Assembly (NCBI GenBank): GCA_013306675.1
Contig: JABLUY010000089.1
Location: 1 to 64,000 of the forward strand
Reading direction: 5' to 3'
DNA length: 64,000 nt
Source of the DNA: Thraustochytrium sp. TN22
Lineage: Eukaryota; Sar; Bigyra; Thraustochytrida; Thraustochytriidae
Below, piece after piece: positions 26,655 to 36,497 of this stretch. Both the position numbers and the translations under genes were made by a program. Position 1 is the first letter of the stretch; the number at the start of each line of letters is the position of its first letter. The notes under the pieces are model-generated. The model had not been told where the DNA came from and made no database searches. It saw nothing but the letters and a program-made list of their open reading frames with translations.

Positions 26655-29600
26655 TCACTCAAAGACGAACTCATCGACGAAAGCAAGAAAGCGATCGCCG
26701 TACCGCTCCGGGTCCACGGCAGAGATGCCGTCCGCGTGCTGAGTGAGACCCTTGAAGACGCTCTCGAGCTTCTTGGATAGGTTGAACTCCTGGAGGATGT
26801 CGATGATGCCAACGAAGAGCTTGACGGGATGGCGCTTGCCAGAGGCGTTGGAGATACGCGTCGCGTCGAAGGCGAGGTGGCGCTCGCCGCCGAGCGTGAC
26901 CCAAAGCGGGCGACAGGTGTCGGCATTGGGCACAAGCAACTGCGCGAACTCGGGCGAGAGCGCGGAGGACTCGCTGCTGGCCCGCGTGCGCAGCGGCGTG
27001 GTGGCGCAGACCGAAGAGGGCGGCCCGGAGGTGCCAGAGGCGGCTGACTGCGAGAGCGAGCGGCGCGATGCCGGGTCGAGGACGACAGGTGAGGAGATCC
27101 TGCGCTGCACGATCTGCTGGAGCTCGCGGTTGGCCTGCCACTTGGGCGGGCACTTGTTGGCCTTGCTGGTGAGGAAGTCGTGCAGAACCGGACTGTCCAC
27201 GCGGTTGCTGACGAGGGCGAGGATGCTCTGGATCCACTGGGAGAGCTCCTGCTCGCGGCGGCGCACGAACTCCGGCTCCATAAAGCCAATGAGCTGCTTG
27301 CGGGGCAGCGGCGGGAGGCGCAGCGCGGAGTTGGCGCCCTTGAGCTCGTCTTGCAGGCCCTTTTGCAGCTTCTCAAAGTCCTTGTAGCGGCGAAAGACGA
27401 TCCACTGCAGCTCGCGGGCCTCCGAGGGCGGCACGAGGTCGCCTGCTGCTTCGGTGCCCCCCTCGCTGACCAGGTCGAGGTCGGCGTCGCGCGTGACGAG
27501 GAAGCTGTACAGCGTGCAGCTCTGGCGGAAGATGGTGGAGCTCTCGCGCGAGCGCTTGGCCTTACCGTGACCGATAAGCTTAATGCGCGCGGTGGCGCCC
27601 TCAGGCAGTAGGGAGGCAGTCTCCTGACGCTGCAAGCGATTGCGGCGCAGGATGGCACCAAGCTCCGTGGAAGCCTCGTCCAGGTCCTCGTCGAAGCCGT
27701 CAGCGTCGTCGGCGCCGCTGACCGAGGTGGCCATGGAGGCGCGGGCGGGGCTTGGGGATGTCACGGAGAACGGTACGGCCGACTCAAAGGGGTCGCCGCC
27801 CTCTGCCGCGCTACAGGGCGTGCCCATGACGGAAGGATTGCGCGAGAGCGGGCCCCCGACAAAGGGCGACTCGAGCTGGTCAGCGCAGGCGACGCCGAGA
27901 AGGAAGGAGTAGTCCATGAGGTTGTGCTTCTCGAGCCATTCCACATCGTGCTTGAGCTGGCTCAGCAGGAGCGCCTTGCGCTTGGCGCCGAGCGCGAAAC
28001 GGCTGCGCAGGTTGAGGTCCTTGAGCACGTAGGGCTTGCTGGCGGAGCCGCCGGTGGCCGCAGTATGCGGCGGCGTAGTGCCAGTGGATCCACGGCGCGT
28101 GTACGCGGCCGGCGTGGACAGCACGCTGTCGCTGGGCGAGCAGCCGGCCGCTGCGGCGGATGCGGCGGAAGCATTGGCGGCGGTCTGCATCATGAGGCTG
28201 CCGCGGCGCGCGTGCGGGCCAGCCGCTGGCGTCGAGCAGGCGGAGGGCGGCGAGCTGTGCGTGCGCTGCAGCGAGAGGCGCTTCGGCGTGGCGGAGGACA
28301 CGGAGTCGACCGACATCTTGCGCATGGCGGGCGGCGTGGCTTTGAGCGGCGAGGACGTGAAGCGATTGTGCACGGACCCCTTGAGGTCGTAGACCTCACT
28401 GAAGGGCAGCGGCGCTTCCGTGGGGGGGAAGTCCAGCACGTTGGTCATGACCACAAGCGTGAGGCTCTGTGGCAGAACGTCCGGGATGGCCTCCACAGTA
28501 TAGAGACCGAGAAAGCGCGGCAGGAAGGTGTGCGGGTACTCGGTCATGTACTCGGCCATGCTGGGCAGGATGCGCAGGAGCGTCTCGCGCTCAGAGCGGC
28601 GCACCTCCTTGACGACGAAGCGGCGGTCGGCGCTCTTGAAGAAGATGGCGCCGCTCTTGCCGCTGCCCAGGCCGCCGCCGTGCAGTGGGTGGTCGCACAT
28701 GGATGCGCAGAAGGTATCCGGCTCAATGCCCTGCTGCTTGCGCAGGTTGCGGAAGACCACCGGGCACCAGTCGGTGAGGCGGAACTGCACGTTGCGACCC
28801 GGCGAGAGCTCCAGGTACGGCTGGTGCTGGACCTGGGCGGCGAAATCCTCTTCGCACGTGGGGCGCTGCGGCTGCAGGCCGTCCTGCGTGAGCGCTAGCT
28901 GAATGCCGTGGCTCAGCACGCGGCCCAGGAGCGTGTCCGACGCGCTCTGGGAGGCGGGTGCTGCATGTCGTCCAGCGCCCTCCAGCCGGCTCATGGAGGC
29001 GCGCTTTCCGCCGGCCGTGTCTGAGACAAAGCTGAGACGCTTCTGCGAGAGCTGCGCCGGCATGGACGATGCCGAGGCGGATCTCGCTTGCCGCACGGGC
29101 ACTCCGAGCGAGCTCTTGCGGTTTCCGGCGAAGCCGAGCGAGCCACGCGCCGAGAATCCCATCGAACTCTTCCGGCTACTCGTGAGCGGCGCAAAGCTGC
29201 GCTCGTCATCGCCAAACTCGTCGAAGGTATCCATGTCAAGCTGCAGCTCCGCCTTCTCCTCGTCCACCATCTCGTGCTTGTTGTCTTTTTGCGCGGAAGG
29301 GGGCGAACCGGGCCGCTGTGGCAGCGGCGGGGGCGGGACGAGCTCTTCATCCTCCTCGGAGGGCGCGGGCGACGCCCCGCGGATCATCGCTGGCACCTCC
29401 ATGGGCGAAGGCGACTGCCGTATGGCGGCTGCCTGCGCAAGCAGCAGTCTTGAGGCCACAGGGGACTGTGGCGACGCCAACGGTGATCGCGGCGACGGTG
29501 GCGGTGACGGCAGCGACGACTGCGACGACTGTGCGCTGGAATAGTTGGATGTGAGCGAGTTCAAGCTTGACGTGGATGTCCGCGACCGCGTCGCAACTTC

Positions 29601-30914
29601 TTCGGCCGACTGCTGCGGAGCGAGGACCGTCGGCGTCGTTTCTGGGGTGAGTGCAGCTGGAGCCTGAGCCGGGGCAGAAGCTGACGGCGCGGTTGGAGCA
29701 GGAGCTGGAGCCGGAGCCGGAGCAGAAGCTAACGGTGCGGTTGGAGCAGGAGCTGGAGCCGGAGCCGGAGCAGAAGCTGATGGCGCGGCCGGAGCATGAA
29801 CCGGAGCAGCCGCAGGAGCAGCCGCATGAGCCGAACCAGGAGCTTGAGCTTGAGCTTGAGCTTGAGCTGGAGCTGGAGCTGGAGCTGGAGCTGGAGCTGG
29901 AGCTGGAGCTGGAGCTGGCGCAGGAGCCGAGACCGCCGCAAGAGCGGGCTTGGCCTTTGCCAGGGTTCGTTTTGTAACGAATTGCGGGTCAGCGTCCGCA
30001 TTTGTCTCCGTCTCCGCACTTTGGCGCTGCAGGAGAAGGCGTTGGGACGCCGCTTGGCGCTCGCCAAAGGCCAGCCGCGAAGGCTGCGTGGCACGCAGGG
30101 GTGACGCCACATCGCGAAGGCTAGTGGAGCTCATTGCCTTGGCCCGCAGCGGAGAGCTTGCCGCCCTGGACTGCAAGGAAGAAGAACTTGCCGCCCTGGA
30201 TTGCAAGGGAGAGCTCGCCGCCTTGGCCCGCAGCGGAGAGCTCGCCGCGTCTGCAGCACGGAGAGGCGACGAAGTCGCTTGCGTGGAGCGCAGTGGCGAA
30301 GCACTCGCCGTAGGGCCGCGCAACCTGGAGGGCATCGCCGATCGGAGCGGTGAGTTCGCGACCGAGGCGCTGGGCCGCAGTGGGCGCGCGGTGGCCGGAT
30401 CGGTAGGCGGATCGGTAGGCCTGGGCTTGGACTTGGTGTTGGCCAAGGGAGACTCGATGCGGGCCTCGGGCCTGGCCTGGCGCTGGAGGTTCTCGGCGCC
30501 TGCGGAGGCGGCCCTCTGCAGGAGCGGGGCCGCTCGCGGCATGATTGCCCGGGTGTCTTCATCCTTTTGCTCCTCGTCGTCGATTTGACGGAAGGAGTGC
30601 TTACGAGCGAGCGAGGACGGTTTGCGCGCCTGTAGCGGCACTGGCTCGAGGCCAGCACGGACAAGGCGGCGCTCGCGTTCCTCGGCGAGACGCTTGCGGC
30701 GGTCCTCGGGCGTCTCGCCAGCCGCGTTGCTGGCGGCCGAGGAAGTGCGGCGCACGGGCGAGGGCGCGCCGCTGGCCGCGTTCTGCAGGCGCCACTCGGC
30801 CGCCTCGCTGAGCCGCGGCCCGGGCGACGCCGTGCGCGGCCTCTGCGCAGCGCTCGTCGCGAGCTGCTTGGCGCGCGTGGTCCTCTGCGTCGGCGTGAGC
30901 ACTGCGCCCTCCAT
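26655..30914 (-). CDS. Phosphatidylinositol phosphate kinase with an internal PX domain
   Basis: Predicted 1419 residues. The N-terminal 640 are disordered: SSPLR/SRAASSPLR repeats, Ala-Pro and Ala-Gln tracts, Ser-rich patches. The PIPK catalytic domain starts near 660-690; it has a Gly-rich nucleotide loop (GLGSGKSGAIFF, about 745), MDYSFLLGV (Met1000) and, much later, VGIIDILQ (Asp1372), whose Asp is the metal-binding position. The activation loop TQHADGISAVDPERYGDRF follows near the C-terminus. Between the DYS and IID elements sits a complete PX domain (about 1123-1261) with RRYKDF at 1175-1180, PPLPRKQ and the RRREQELSQW helix; PX domains bind phosphoinositides. The kinase phosphorylates PtdInsP to PtdInsP2. 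Whether it is type I or II in specificity cannot be said. The ATG at 30914 is used; the frame is open upstream to a GTG at 31541 with Arg-rich sequence. Confidence 0.87.
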   Translation of the reverse strand: MEGAVLTPTQRTTRAKQLATSAAQRPRTASPGPRLSEAAEWRLQNAASGAPSPVRRTSSAASNAAGETPEDRRKRLAEERERRLVRAGLEPVPLQARKPSSLARKHSFRQIDDEEQKDEDTRAIMPRAAPLLQRAASAGAENLQRQARPEARIESPLANTKSKPRPTDPPTDPATARPLRPSASVANSPLRSAMPSRLRGPTASASPLRSTQATSSPLRAADAASSPLRAKAASSPLQSRAASSSSLQSRAASSPLRAKAMSSTSLRDVASPLRATQPSRLAFGERQAASQRLLLQRQSAETETNADADPQFVTKRTLAKAKPALAAVSAPAPAPAPAPAPAPAPAPAPAQAQAQAQAPGSAHAAAPAAAPVHAPAAPSASAPAPAPAPAPTAPLASAPAPAPAPAPTAPSASAPAQAPAALTPETTPTVLAPQQSAEEVATRSRTSTSSLNSLTSNYSSAQSSQSSLPSPPPSPRSPLASPQSPVASRLLLAQAAAIRQSPSPMEVPAMIRGASPAPSEEDEELVPPPPLPQRPGSPPSAQKDNKHEMVDEEKAELQLDMDTFDEFGDDERSFAPLTSSRKSSMGFSARGSLGFAGNRKSSLGVPVRQARSASASSMPAQLSQKRLSFVSDTAGGKRASMSRLEGAGRHAAPASQSASDTLLGRVLSHGIQLALTQDGLQPQRPTCEEDFAAQVQHQPYLELSPGRNVQFRLTDWCPVVFRNLRKQQGIEPDTFCASMCDHPLHGGGLGSGKSGAIFFKSADRRFVVKEVRRSERETLLRILPSMAEYMTEYPHTFLPRFLGLYTVEAIPDVLPQSLTLVVMTNVLDFPPTEAPLPFSEVYDLKGSVHNRFTSSPLKATPPAMRKMSVDSVSSATPKRLSLQRTHSSPPSACSTPAAGPHARRGSLMMQTAANASAASAAAAGCSPSDSVLSTPAAYTRRGSTGTTPPHTAATGGSASKPYVLKDLNLRSRFALGAKRKALLLSQLKHDVEWLEKHNLMDYSFLLGVACADQLESPFVGGPLSRNPSVMGTPCSAAEGGDPFESAVPFSVTSPSPARASMATSVSGADDADGFDEDLDEASTELGAILRRNRLQRQETASLLPEGATARIKLIGHGKAKRSRESSTIFRQSCTLYSFLVTRDADLDLVSEGGTEAAGDLVPPSEARELQWIVFRRYKDFEKLQKGLQDELKGANSALRLPPLPRKQLIGFMEPEFVRRREQELSQWIQSILALVSNRVDSPVLHDFLTSKANKCPPKWQANRELQQIVQRRISSPVVLDPASRRSLSQSAASGTSGPPSSVCATTPLRTRASSESSALSPEFAQLLVPNADTCRPLWVTLGGERHLAFDATRISNASGKRHPVKLFVGIIDILQEFNLSKKLESVFKGLTQHADGISAVDPERYGDRFLAFVDEFVFE
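29674..29817 (-). repeat. 48-bp coding minisatellite, three units (Pro-Ala rich)
   Basis: Three tandem 48-base units begin at 29674, 29722 and 29770; the third is diverged at its end. They encode 16-residue Ala/Pro/Ser units in the disordered region of the PIP kinase. Confidence 0.9.
29841..29918 (-). repeat. AGCTTG/AGCTGG hexanucleotide run, 13 units
   Basis: Four AGCTTG units followed by nine AGCTGG units. On the coding strand they give alternating Ala-Pro and then Ala-Gln residues in the PIP kinase linker. Confidence 0.92.
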
Positions 30915-32323
30915 GGTGACGAGCCCGGCCGTGACGAACGAACTGCGGCCGGCCGGCCGGCTGCAGCTCTGTCGCGTCGCGTCGCGCTGCGTCGGCTGGC
31001 CCTTCCCTCTCTCGCCGGCCGGGCCGTTCGCCCGCGTCGCGGCGCTATCGGCTGCGTCGACCTCGTCGTCGAGGCGGCGCCGGGTTCCGGGTTCTGCGCT
31101 CTCCCCCTGCCTCGCTGCGCGCGGCTCCCGACGGCGCTGCGCGTCGTCGCGGCGTCGCGTTGCGGCGCGCCGCAGGCGGCCTCGCGCGCCCACGCTCGCG
31201 CGCGCCGCGCTCGCTGCCTGCCTGCAGGACTGCCGGCGCGCGCCCCGCGAGCTCGGCGCCGCCGCGCGCTCGGGACGAGCCGCGGGCTGCCTGCCGCCAA
31301 GACAGACGAAACGGCGGCGCCCCGCTCTGGACGCCCGCGCGCCGTCCCGGGGGCGCCGCGGGAGTCTCGCGCCGCGCGGGCGCCGGGGCGCTCCTTTGGG
31401 GCCCGGGCGCCGCGCCGTGACCGGCGGGAAAACGCGCAGGATGCTCCCTTCTGGGGCTCGCAGCAGCAAGTGAGAGAATGGGAGAAGGAGAGAATGAGGG
31501 CGAATGAGGGAATGGGAGAGGGAGGAGAGGAAATCAAGCACCGGTGCTGGTGGGCAAAGCCACTGCAGGCAGACGCGCTGGTTGCAGTGCCAGTGGTGGC
31601 TCGGCTTGCCCGGCGCCGGGTCCGCTCGGCTCGGCTGCCGCTGTTCGACAGCCTGATATGGACGGGAGGAAGCGGGGCGTACTCCTTTGTCTCTGGCTGC
31701 TCAGTTTGCTCTAAGTTAGCGTTAAAAGTTGTGCAGTTGGATCACAGATCAGGTCACGGTGGTACTGGTAGTACTACCACCACGGCACGTGAGTCGTCAG
31801 ACCTGCAGCACATGTGGGAGTCGGACAAGTTGCGAAGCTCGAGCGAGAATGTGACGCTGCCGAAAGGTTCTCGAGCCGCGAGCCTGAGACGCGTGGGATC
31901 AAGTACGCCCAGGCTCGCGTTACACTTCCGCTTTCGATCTTTCAAAGTTTCTTGCCGCGGCCTGGCAGGCTGGTCATCGTCTGCAAGCGAGCAAGCGAAC
32001 AACCCAAGCCATCATGAGCACAGCACATCCTGCGCTGCGCATGCATGTAAAGCACGCCTCCAGCCGTGCGTAGCCTTGCGCTAGGCGCTGGCTGGCTGGG
32101 AGGCTGGCTGCCCTCTGACTGTGACTGTGTCACAGGAGGCGTGATGCGCCCGATGCGCGTTTGGCGCGGCGTTTGCGGCACGTGCAGGCGGCTAGGCGGC
32201 GCCGCAGCTGGGCGGGCGGCGGCGCCTAAAGAGTGCGGTGGAGCGCGTGGAGGAGCAGCAGAGCGGCGCCATCGTCGCCCAGCCCAGCCCAGCCCCGAGC
32301 GGAGCGCGCGGCACGGAGGCAAG
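30915..32323. promoter_or_regulatory. Divergent intergenic region, PIP kinase and amino-acid transporter
   Basis: Both genes start outward from here. The GC-rich half next to the PIP kinase is open in several frames but without ATG support. The centre (31640-31760) is less GC-rich. The transporter frame is open back to a GTG at 32066. No other gene is supported. Confidence 0.45.
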
Positions 32324-33787
32324 ATGACGGCGCGCGTGGACGCAGAGCGCGGGGCGGCGCACCTGACGGCGATCAAGGACCAAGGCGAGGAGGAGCGGGC
32401 GGACGAGCACCTGACGTCGGCGTGGGGCACGGCGCGCAGCCTCATCAATGCGGCGGTGAGCGGCGGCGTGCTGGCGCTCTCGTACCAGATCCCGCGCGCG
32501 GGGTTCGGCCTGGTGACCATGCTCATGTTCGCGTCGGCGTTTCTGCTGTACGAGACGCTGATGATGCTGTACAAGACGACGCTGCTGCTGCGCGTGAGTT
32601 CGTACACGGGCGCAGTGCGAAAGCTGTGGGGCAAGCGCGCGGCGCGCGGCGTGGCGCTCTCGCTGACGCTGGGCCAGTTTGGCATCCTGGTGGGCTACGC
32701 GAACGTGCTGCGCGACACGCTGCCGTGGGTGATCCAGTACAACGTGCAAGGGTGCGTGGACGCGGACGACGACTGTGACCTGCCCGTGTACCTCCGCAGC
32801 TGGTTCCTCATCAGCATCATCATGGTGATCTTCATCGCGCCCCTGAGTCTGCGCAGCGACCCAGACCTCTTTGCGAACATCTCGTTCACGACCTTCATCC
32901 ACTTTGGCGCCTTCTTGGTGCTCGTATGCGTGGGTGCTGCCAAGTACTCCCCAAGCAACCTGAGTGACGAGGCCGTGTACACGCTGGAGGAGGCCCAGGA
33001 CCAAGGCCTGCCAATCTCGCCCAACGTGTACCCGTCGGAATCGAGCGGGGCGCCGGCGCCCTTCATCTTCTCAGAGCAGGCCGTCCTGGTGCTGGCGATC
33101 CTGGCCTTTGCGATGGAGGCGCACACCACTGGCCTGGAGGTGCTCTACGGCACGCGCATGCGCAGCGAGGACCGCCGCGATGGCGAGTCTGTGGATGACC
33201 ACAAGGTGCGGATCACCTCGTATATTGTGGCGGGCTCCTTCGCGGCCGTCTTTGTGTACTACCTGATCATCATGCTGGGCGCCTACATGGCGTTCGGGCC
33301 GAAGGTGAAGGACAACGCGCTCAATTCCTTCCCCAGCGCGGACATCTTTGCGCAGGTCATCCGCTGCACCTACACCTTCGAGCTCGGCACCTCCGTACCA
33401 ATCTACGTGTACGCGATGCGCCGCGACCTGACGGCGGCCATCTTTGACATTCAGGGCGGCCAGGCCGAGATCGACCGCATCGAAACGGAGAACCGCGCGC
33501 GCACCATCGGCATCACCCTCGTTTTGCTCATCACTTCCACGGCGCTCGGCGTGCTAGGCACGCTCTCGCTCATTCTCGGCCTCACCGGTGCCATTGTCAC
33601 CTCGCTGAACACCTACGTCTTTCCCTCCATGCTCTTTTTCACCTTCTCGCGGGAACAGGGCATTTTCAACTGGGAGACCAAGGTCGCCCTGCCACTCGCC
33701 TTTTTCGGCGTTTGCGTCTCCATTATTGCGCTCTACTCGCAGATTGACCTCATTGTGGAGCACGAGGAGGTCGTGCCAGCCCCCTGA
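32324..33787 (+). CDS. Amino-acid transporter of the AAAP family (AVT/SLC38-like)
   Basis: Predicted 487-residue multi-spanning membrane protein with about 11 hydrophobic helices. After a 30-residue hydrophilic N-terminus, the first helix carries the family hallmark TARSLINAAVSGGVLALSYQ, matching the unwound TM1 of AAAP symporters. A loop with charged residues (about 135-150) follows TM4, and a longer extracellular loop lies around residues 210-240. The later helices are VLVLAILAFAMEAHTTG, AAVFVYYLIIMLGAYMAFG and the C-terminal group ending near residue 485. Family members move neutral amino acids with H+ or Na+ across the plasma or vacuolar membrane; substrate is not deducible. The start at ATG 32324 has an AAG-ATG-A context and lies just before the conserved part; earlier in-frame ATGs would add only Arg/Gly-rich sequence. 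Confidence 0.88.
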   Translation: MTARVDAERGAAHLTAIKDQGEEERADEHLTSAWGTARSLINAAVSGGVLALSYQIPRAGFGLVTMLMFASAFLLYETLMMLYKTTLLLRVSSYTGAVRKLWGKRAARGVALSLTLGQFGILVGYANVLRDTLPWVIQYNVQGCVDADDDCDLPVYLRSWFLISIIMVIFIAPLSLRSDPDLFANISFTTFIHFGAFLVLVCVGAAKYSPSNLSDEAVYTLEEAQDQGLPISPNVYPSESSGAPAPFIFSEQAVLVLAILAFAMEAHTTGLEVLYGTRMRSEDRRDGESVDDHKVRITSYIVAGSFAAVFVYYLIIMLGAYMAFGPKVKDNALNSFPSADIFAQVIRCTYTFELGTSVPIYVYAMRRDLTAAIFDIQGGQAEIDRIETENRARTIGITLVLLITSTALGVLGTLSLILGLTGAIVTSLNTYVFPSMLFFTFSREQGIFNWETKVALPLAFFGVCVSIIALYSQIDLIVEHEEVVPAP

Positions 33788-36497
33788 TTCAGGCTTTCTG
33801 CAAGCCAGCTAGCTGCTAGCCTCAAAGTCCCTCAGATGTCAACATCAGGGCACTGCCTGCACAACGATGCCTGACCCGCTCCGTGCCTTTTCTCAGCCTG
33901 ATACTCATCTCTTGCCCCTTGGTTTTTGCTTTCTCGCCTGGCCTGGCCTGGCCTGGCCAGGCCTAGAGAGGAGTCACGCACGTCAAGGTGACGACTTGCC
34001 TTGCCGAAACGCAGCCAAAACGCAGCCTTCATGACAACATCATCGGCTCCGCGGGCGCTGACAGCGCGCGTCGTGAGGAGCCCGCCTCGGAAAAGCTGTC
34101 CGAGTCACATGCAGTTCACCTGCCGAAAACCAAGCCATGTGCATGGGCTGAGAGCATGGGCAGAACGCTCCTTTGGGCCAGAAGGAAGCACTCGCGTGGC
34201 AATGTTGCAAGTGAGAGAGAGAGAGAGAAAGAGAGAGAGAAGAGAGAGAATGGCGCCACGACAAGGCCCACTCGAGCCTCGGGTTACGCGTGGCGATAGT
34301 GTGACCGTGGCGAGAGGAGAGCGACAGCTCGTGTCATGCGAGCACGCAGCCGCAAGCAACCGCCTGCCGATTCGGATCTCGCCAACCACGGCGCAGCTCG
34401 TGACGTCTCAAGCTGAATGGTAACAAATCACTGCGCGCCAACGCTCGGCAAGGTCTGCGCCGTCTGCTCCGGCGAACTTCCACGGCGCACGTCCACGAAC
34501 AGGTGCAACTTCCCCTGATGGCTTGGGTGACACTTCGGACAAGGCGTGCTTCTGCCAAAACAGCAACGGCGCAAGTTCGTGCCTGACGCGGGCCACGCAG
34601 TTGCGGATTGCGGCTGCGCAGAAGCGATCCGTCTACGCAAGCAAACAGCATGATCGCTCGGTCCGAGCGAGGGTCCAGTCAGACAGAGAGTCTGTCTGCA
34701 ACGTAGGTGGTTTGGGCTGGTTTGGGCGTGCCCAAGTGCAGCGCAAGTACACATTGGGTCTTCGGAGCACTTTGCGATATCATGCCGCGCCACGCGCGCG
34801 GGCGATGACGTCGTCAGATCCACGAATGCCGCGTGGCGTACGCGCAAAAGGAGCAGTTTCCAGCAGTGTGCGCCTTACCCCCCTGCGTCTCTGAGGCACC
34901 GCGTCACACCAGATCACCATCGCGCAGCGGGGGTGCACCCGGTACGTCTTCCGACCTGTTCGACCTGCGCAGCGCCGCCTACGCGCCGCAGGTGCTCGAG
35001 ATTGGGGCCACGCCCTTGGTTCCGCCTCCCCGCGCCCTCCGCGAGTCCGCCGTCGAGTCGACGCAGAGTGAGCGTGGCGTTCCTATTTATCATCTCCTCT
35101 CGCCTACAGAGGCCTTGGCGGCCTTGGCCCACGTGCCGGTCTGCGCCATCGTCGTCGCGCTCGGCCGTCGTTGCCGGGCGGCGGCAGCGCCCGACTCCGA
35201 GGCGATGCAAGTCCGTCACAAGGGAGCGCGCCTGCGGCCAGCTCAAGGGGATCCGAGCCCGTCTGTTGGAGCTCGCCACGACGTTGCCCGCTTGCGGCGC
35301 GGCACAAGTCGGGCGGCGCGGTCTGCGATTGCGCAAAGAGATGCGCGCGGCGCGGCGAGGTGATCCTCCGGCACGACTTGGAGCGAGAGAGCACGGAGCA
35401 GAGGCCGGACGACTGAGCCAGCACGGTCCTGTCCGACGACCTGATGACGCTACGGATGCCGATGCAGGCCTCTGACTCGGACTCGCCTCGACTCGGAGGC
35501 CGCCGACGTCGTCGCCGAGCCGGAAGCTGCTCGCCGCCTAGGCCTAGCTGCTCGCCGCGCAGCTAGGCGCCGCTCGCGCTTGCTGCGGCACTTGCGCGCC
35601 GCGCGCCGCCAGCCACCCACCCAGCGCCTGCCCGTGCCCGTGCCAGGCGCTGCCTGCCTGCCTGCTAAAAGGCTTGTGCGGCGCCGGCCAGCGCGAGCAG
35701 AGAGCGGCCGAGGCCGCCAGCGCGGCGCGGCGCGGCGCGCGCGGCGAGTCGGCAGCCTGCCTCCGAGCCGTCGGCGGCGGCGTGGGGCTTCCACAACGCG
35801 AGCAGCGGCGCATCACCGGCCAGGCAGGCGCGGCGCGCGTGGAAGGCGCAGCAAGGCGCCGCAGGCGATTCGATCGGATCAGGGCCGGCGTCGACCTGGC
35901 TGCCTGCTGAGAAAACCGGCATCTTGATTGATTGCACCTTCGTTGGCGCGTCCTGGGCTGGCTGGCGCGGCTAGCTAGCTAGCTAGCTAGCTCGCGCGCT
36001 GTAGCCTCGACCGGCGCCGAGGCGCCTGCCAGTGCCTTCGCCAGGCGCGCTCCGACTCCGAGTCCGAGTCCGAGGCCGGGTCCATCGTCGCGGCCGCCCC
36101 GGCTGCTTCTGCGCCCGCGCGGCGGCAGAGCGCGAACGAACGGAGCAGTACCTCACGAGCTTGATCGGAGCCAGGCCTCGTCCATCGGGCTCCATCCATA
36201 CCTCACGCACTGGCGGCCTGAGGCAGGCATCGCAGGCGCGAGGCGAGGTGAGCTGTGCTCACTGCTCGCCTGCAGTGCAGTGCGTGCGTGCAGCGCCAGT
36301 GCGTCCAGCGAGGCAGCGGCAGTTCAGGAACGGGTGGGCACGGCGCGGCAGTGCAGCGCGAGGGCAGAGCACCGAGCGGCACCGGCGAGCAGCGGCGCGA
36401 GCAAGGCAAGGCCACGACGAGCGAGCCGGAGGCGAAGCGCAGGCGGCGGAGCGGCTGCGAGGAAGCGGAGCAGGAGCAGGAGCAGGAGCAAGGCAAG
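33788..36497. other. 2.7-kb region without a supported gene
   Basis: Between the transporter and malic enzyme. It contains a CCTGG/GGCCT pentamer run (about 33936-33965), a GA-rich tract (34211-34250) and a TAGC run (about 35970-35992). Segments around 35165-35520 have coding-like peptides in shifting frames (see findings). The last 0.5 kb is the malic enzyme leader, open in frame but without an ATG until 36498. Confidence 0.5.

Noticed and set aside
26640-26660. GTTCGAATC word near the PIP kinase stop as a tRNA B-box
   Set aside because: No T stem and it overlaps the kinase coding end.
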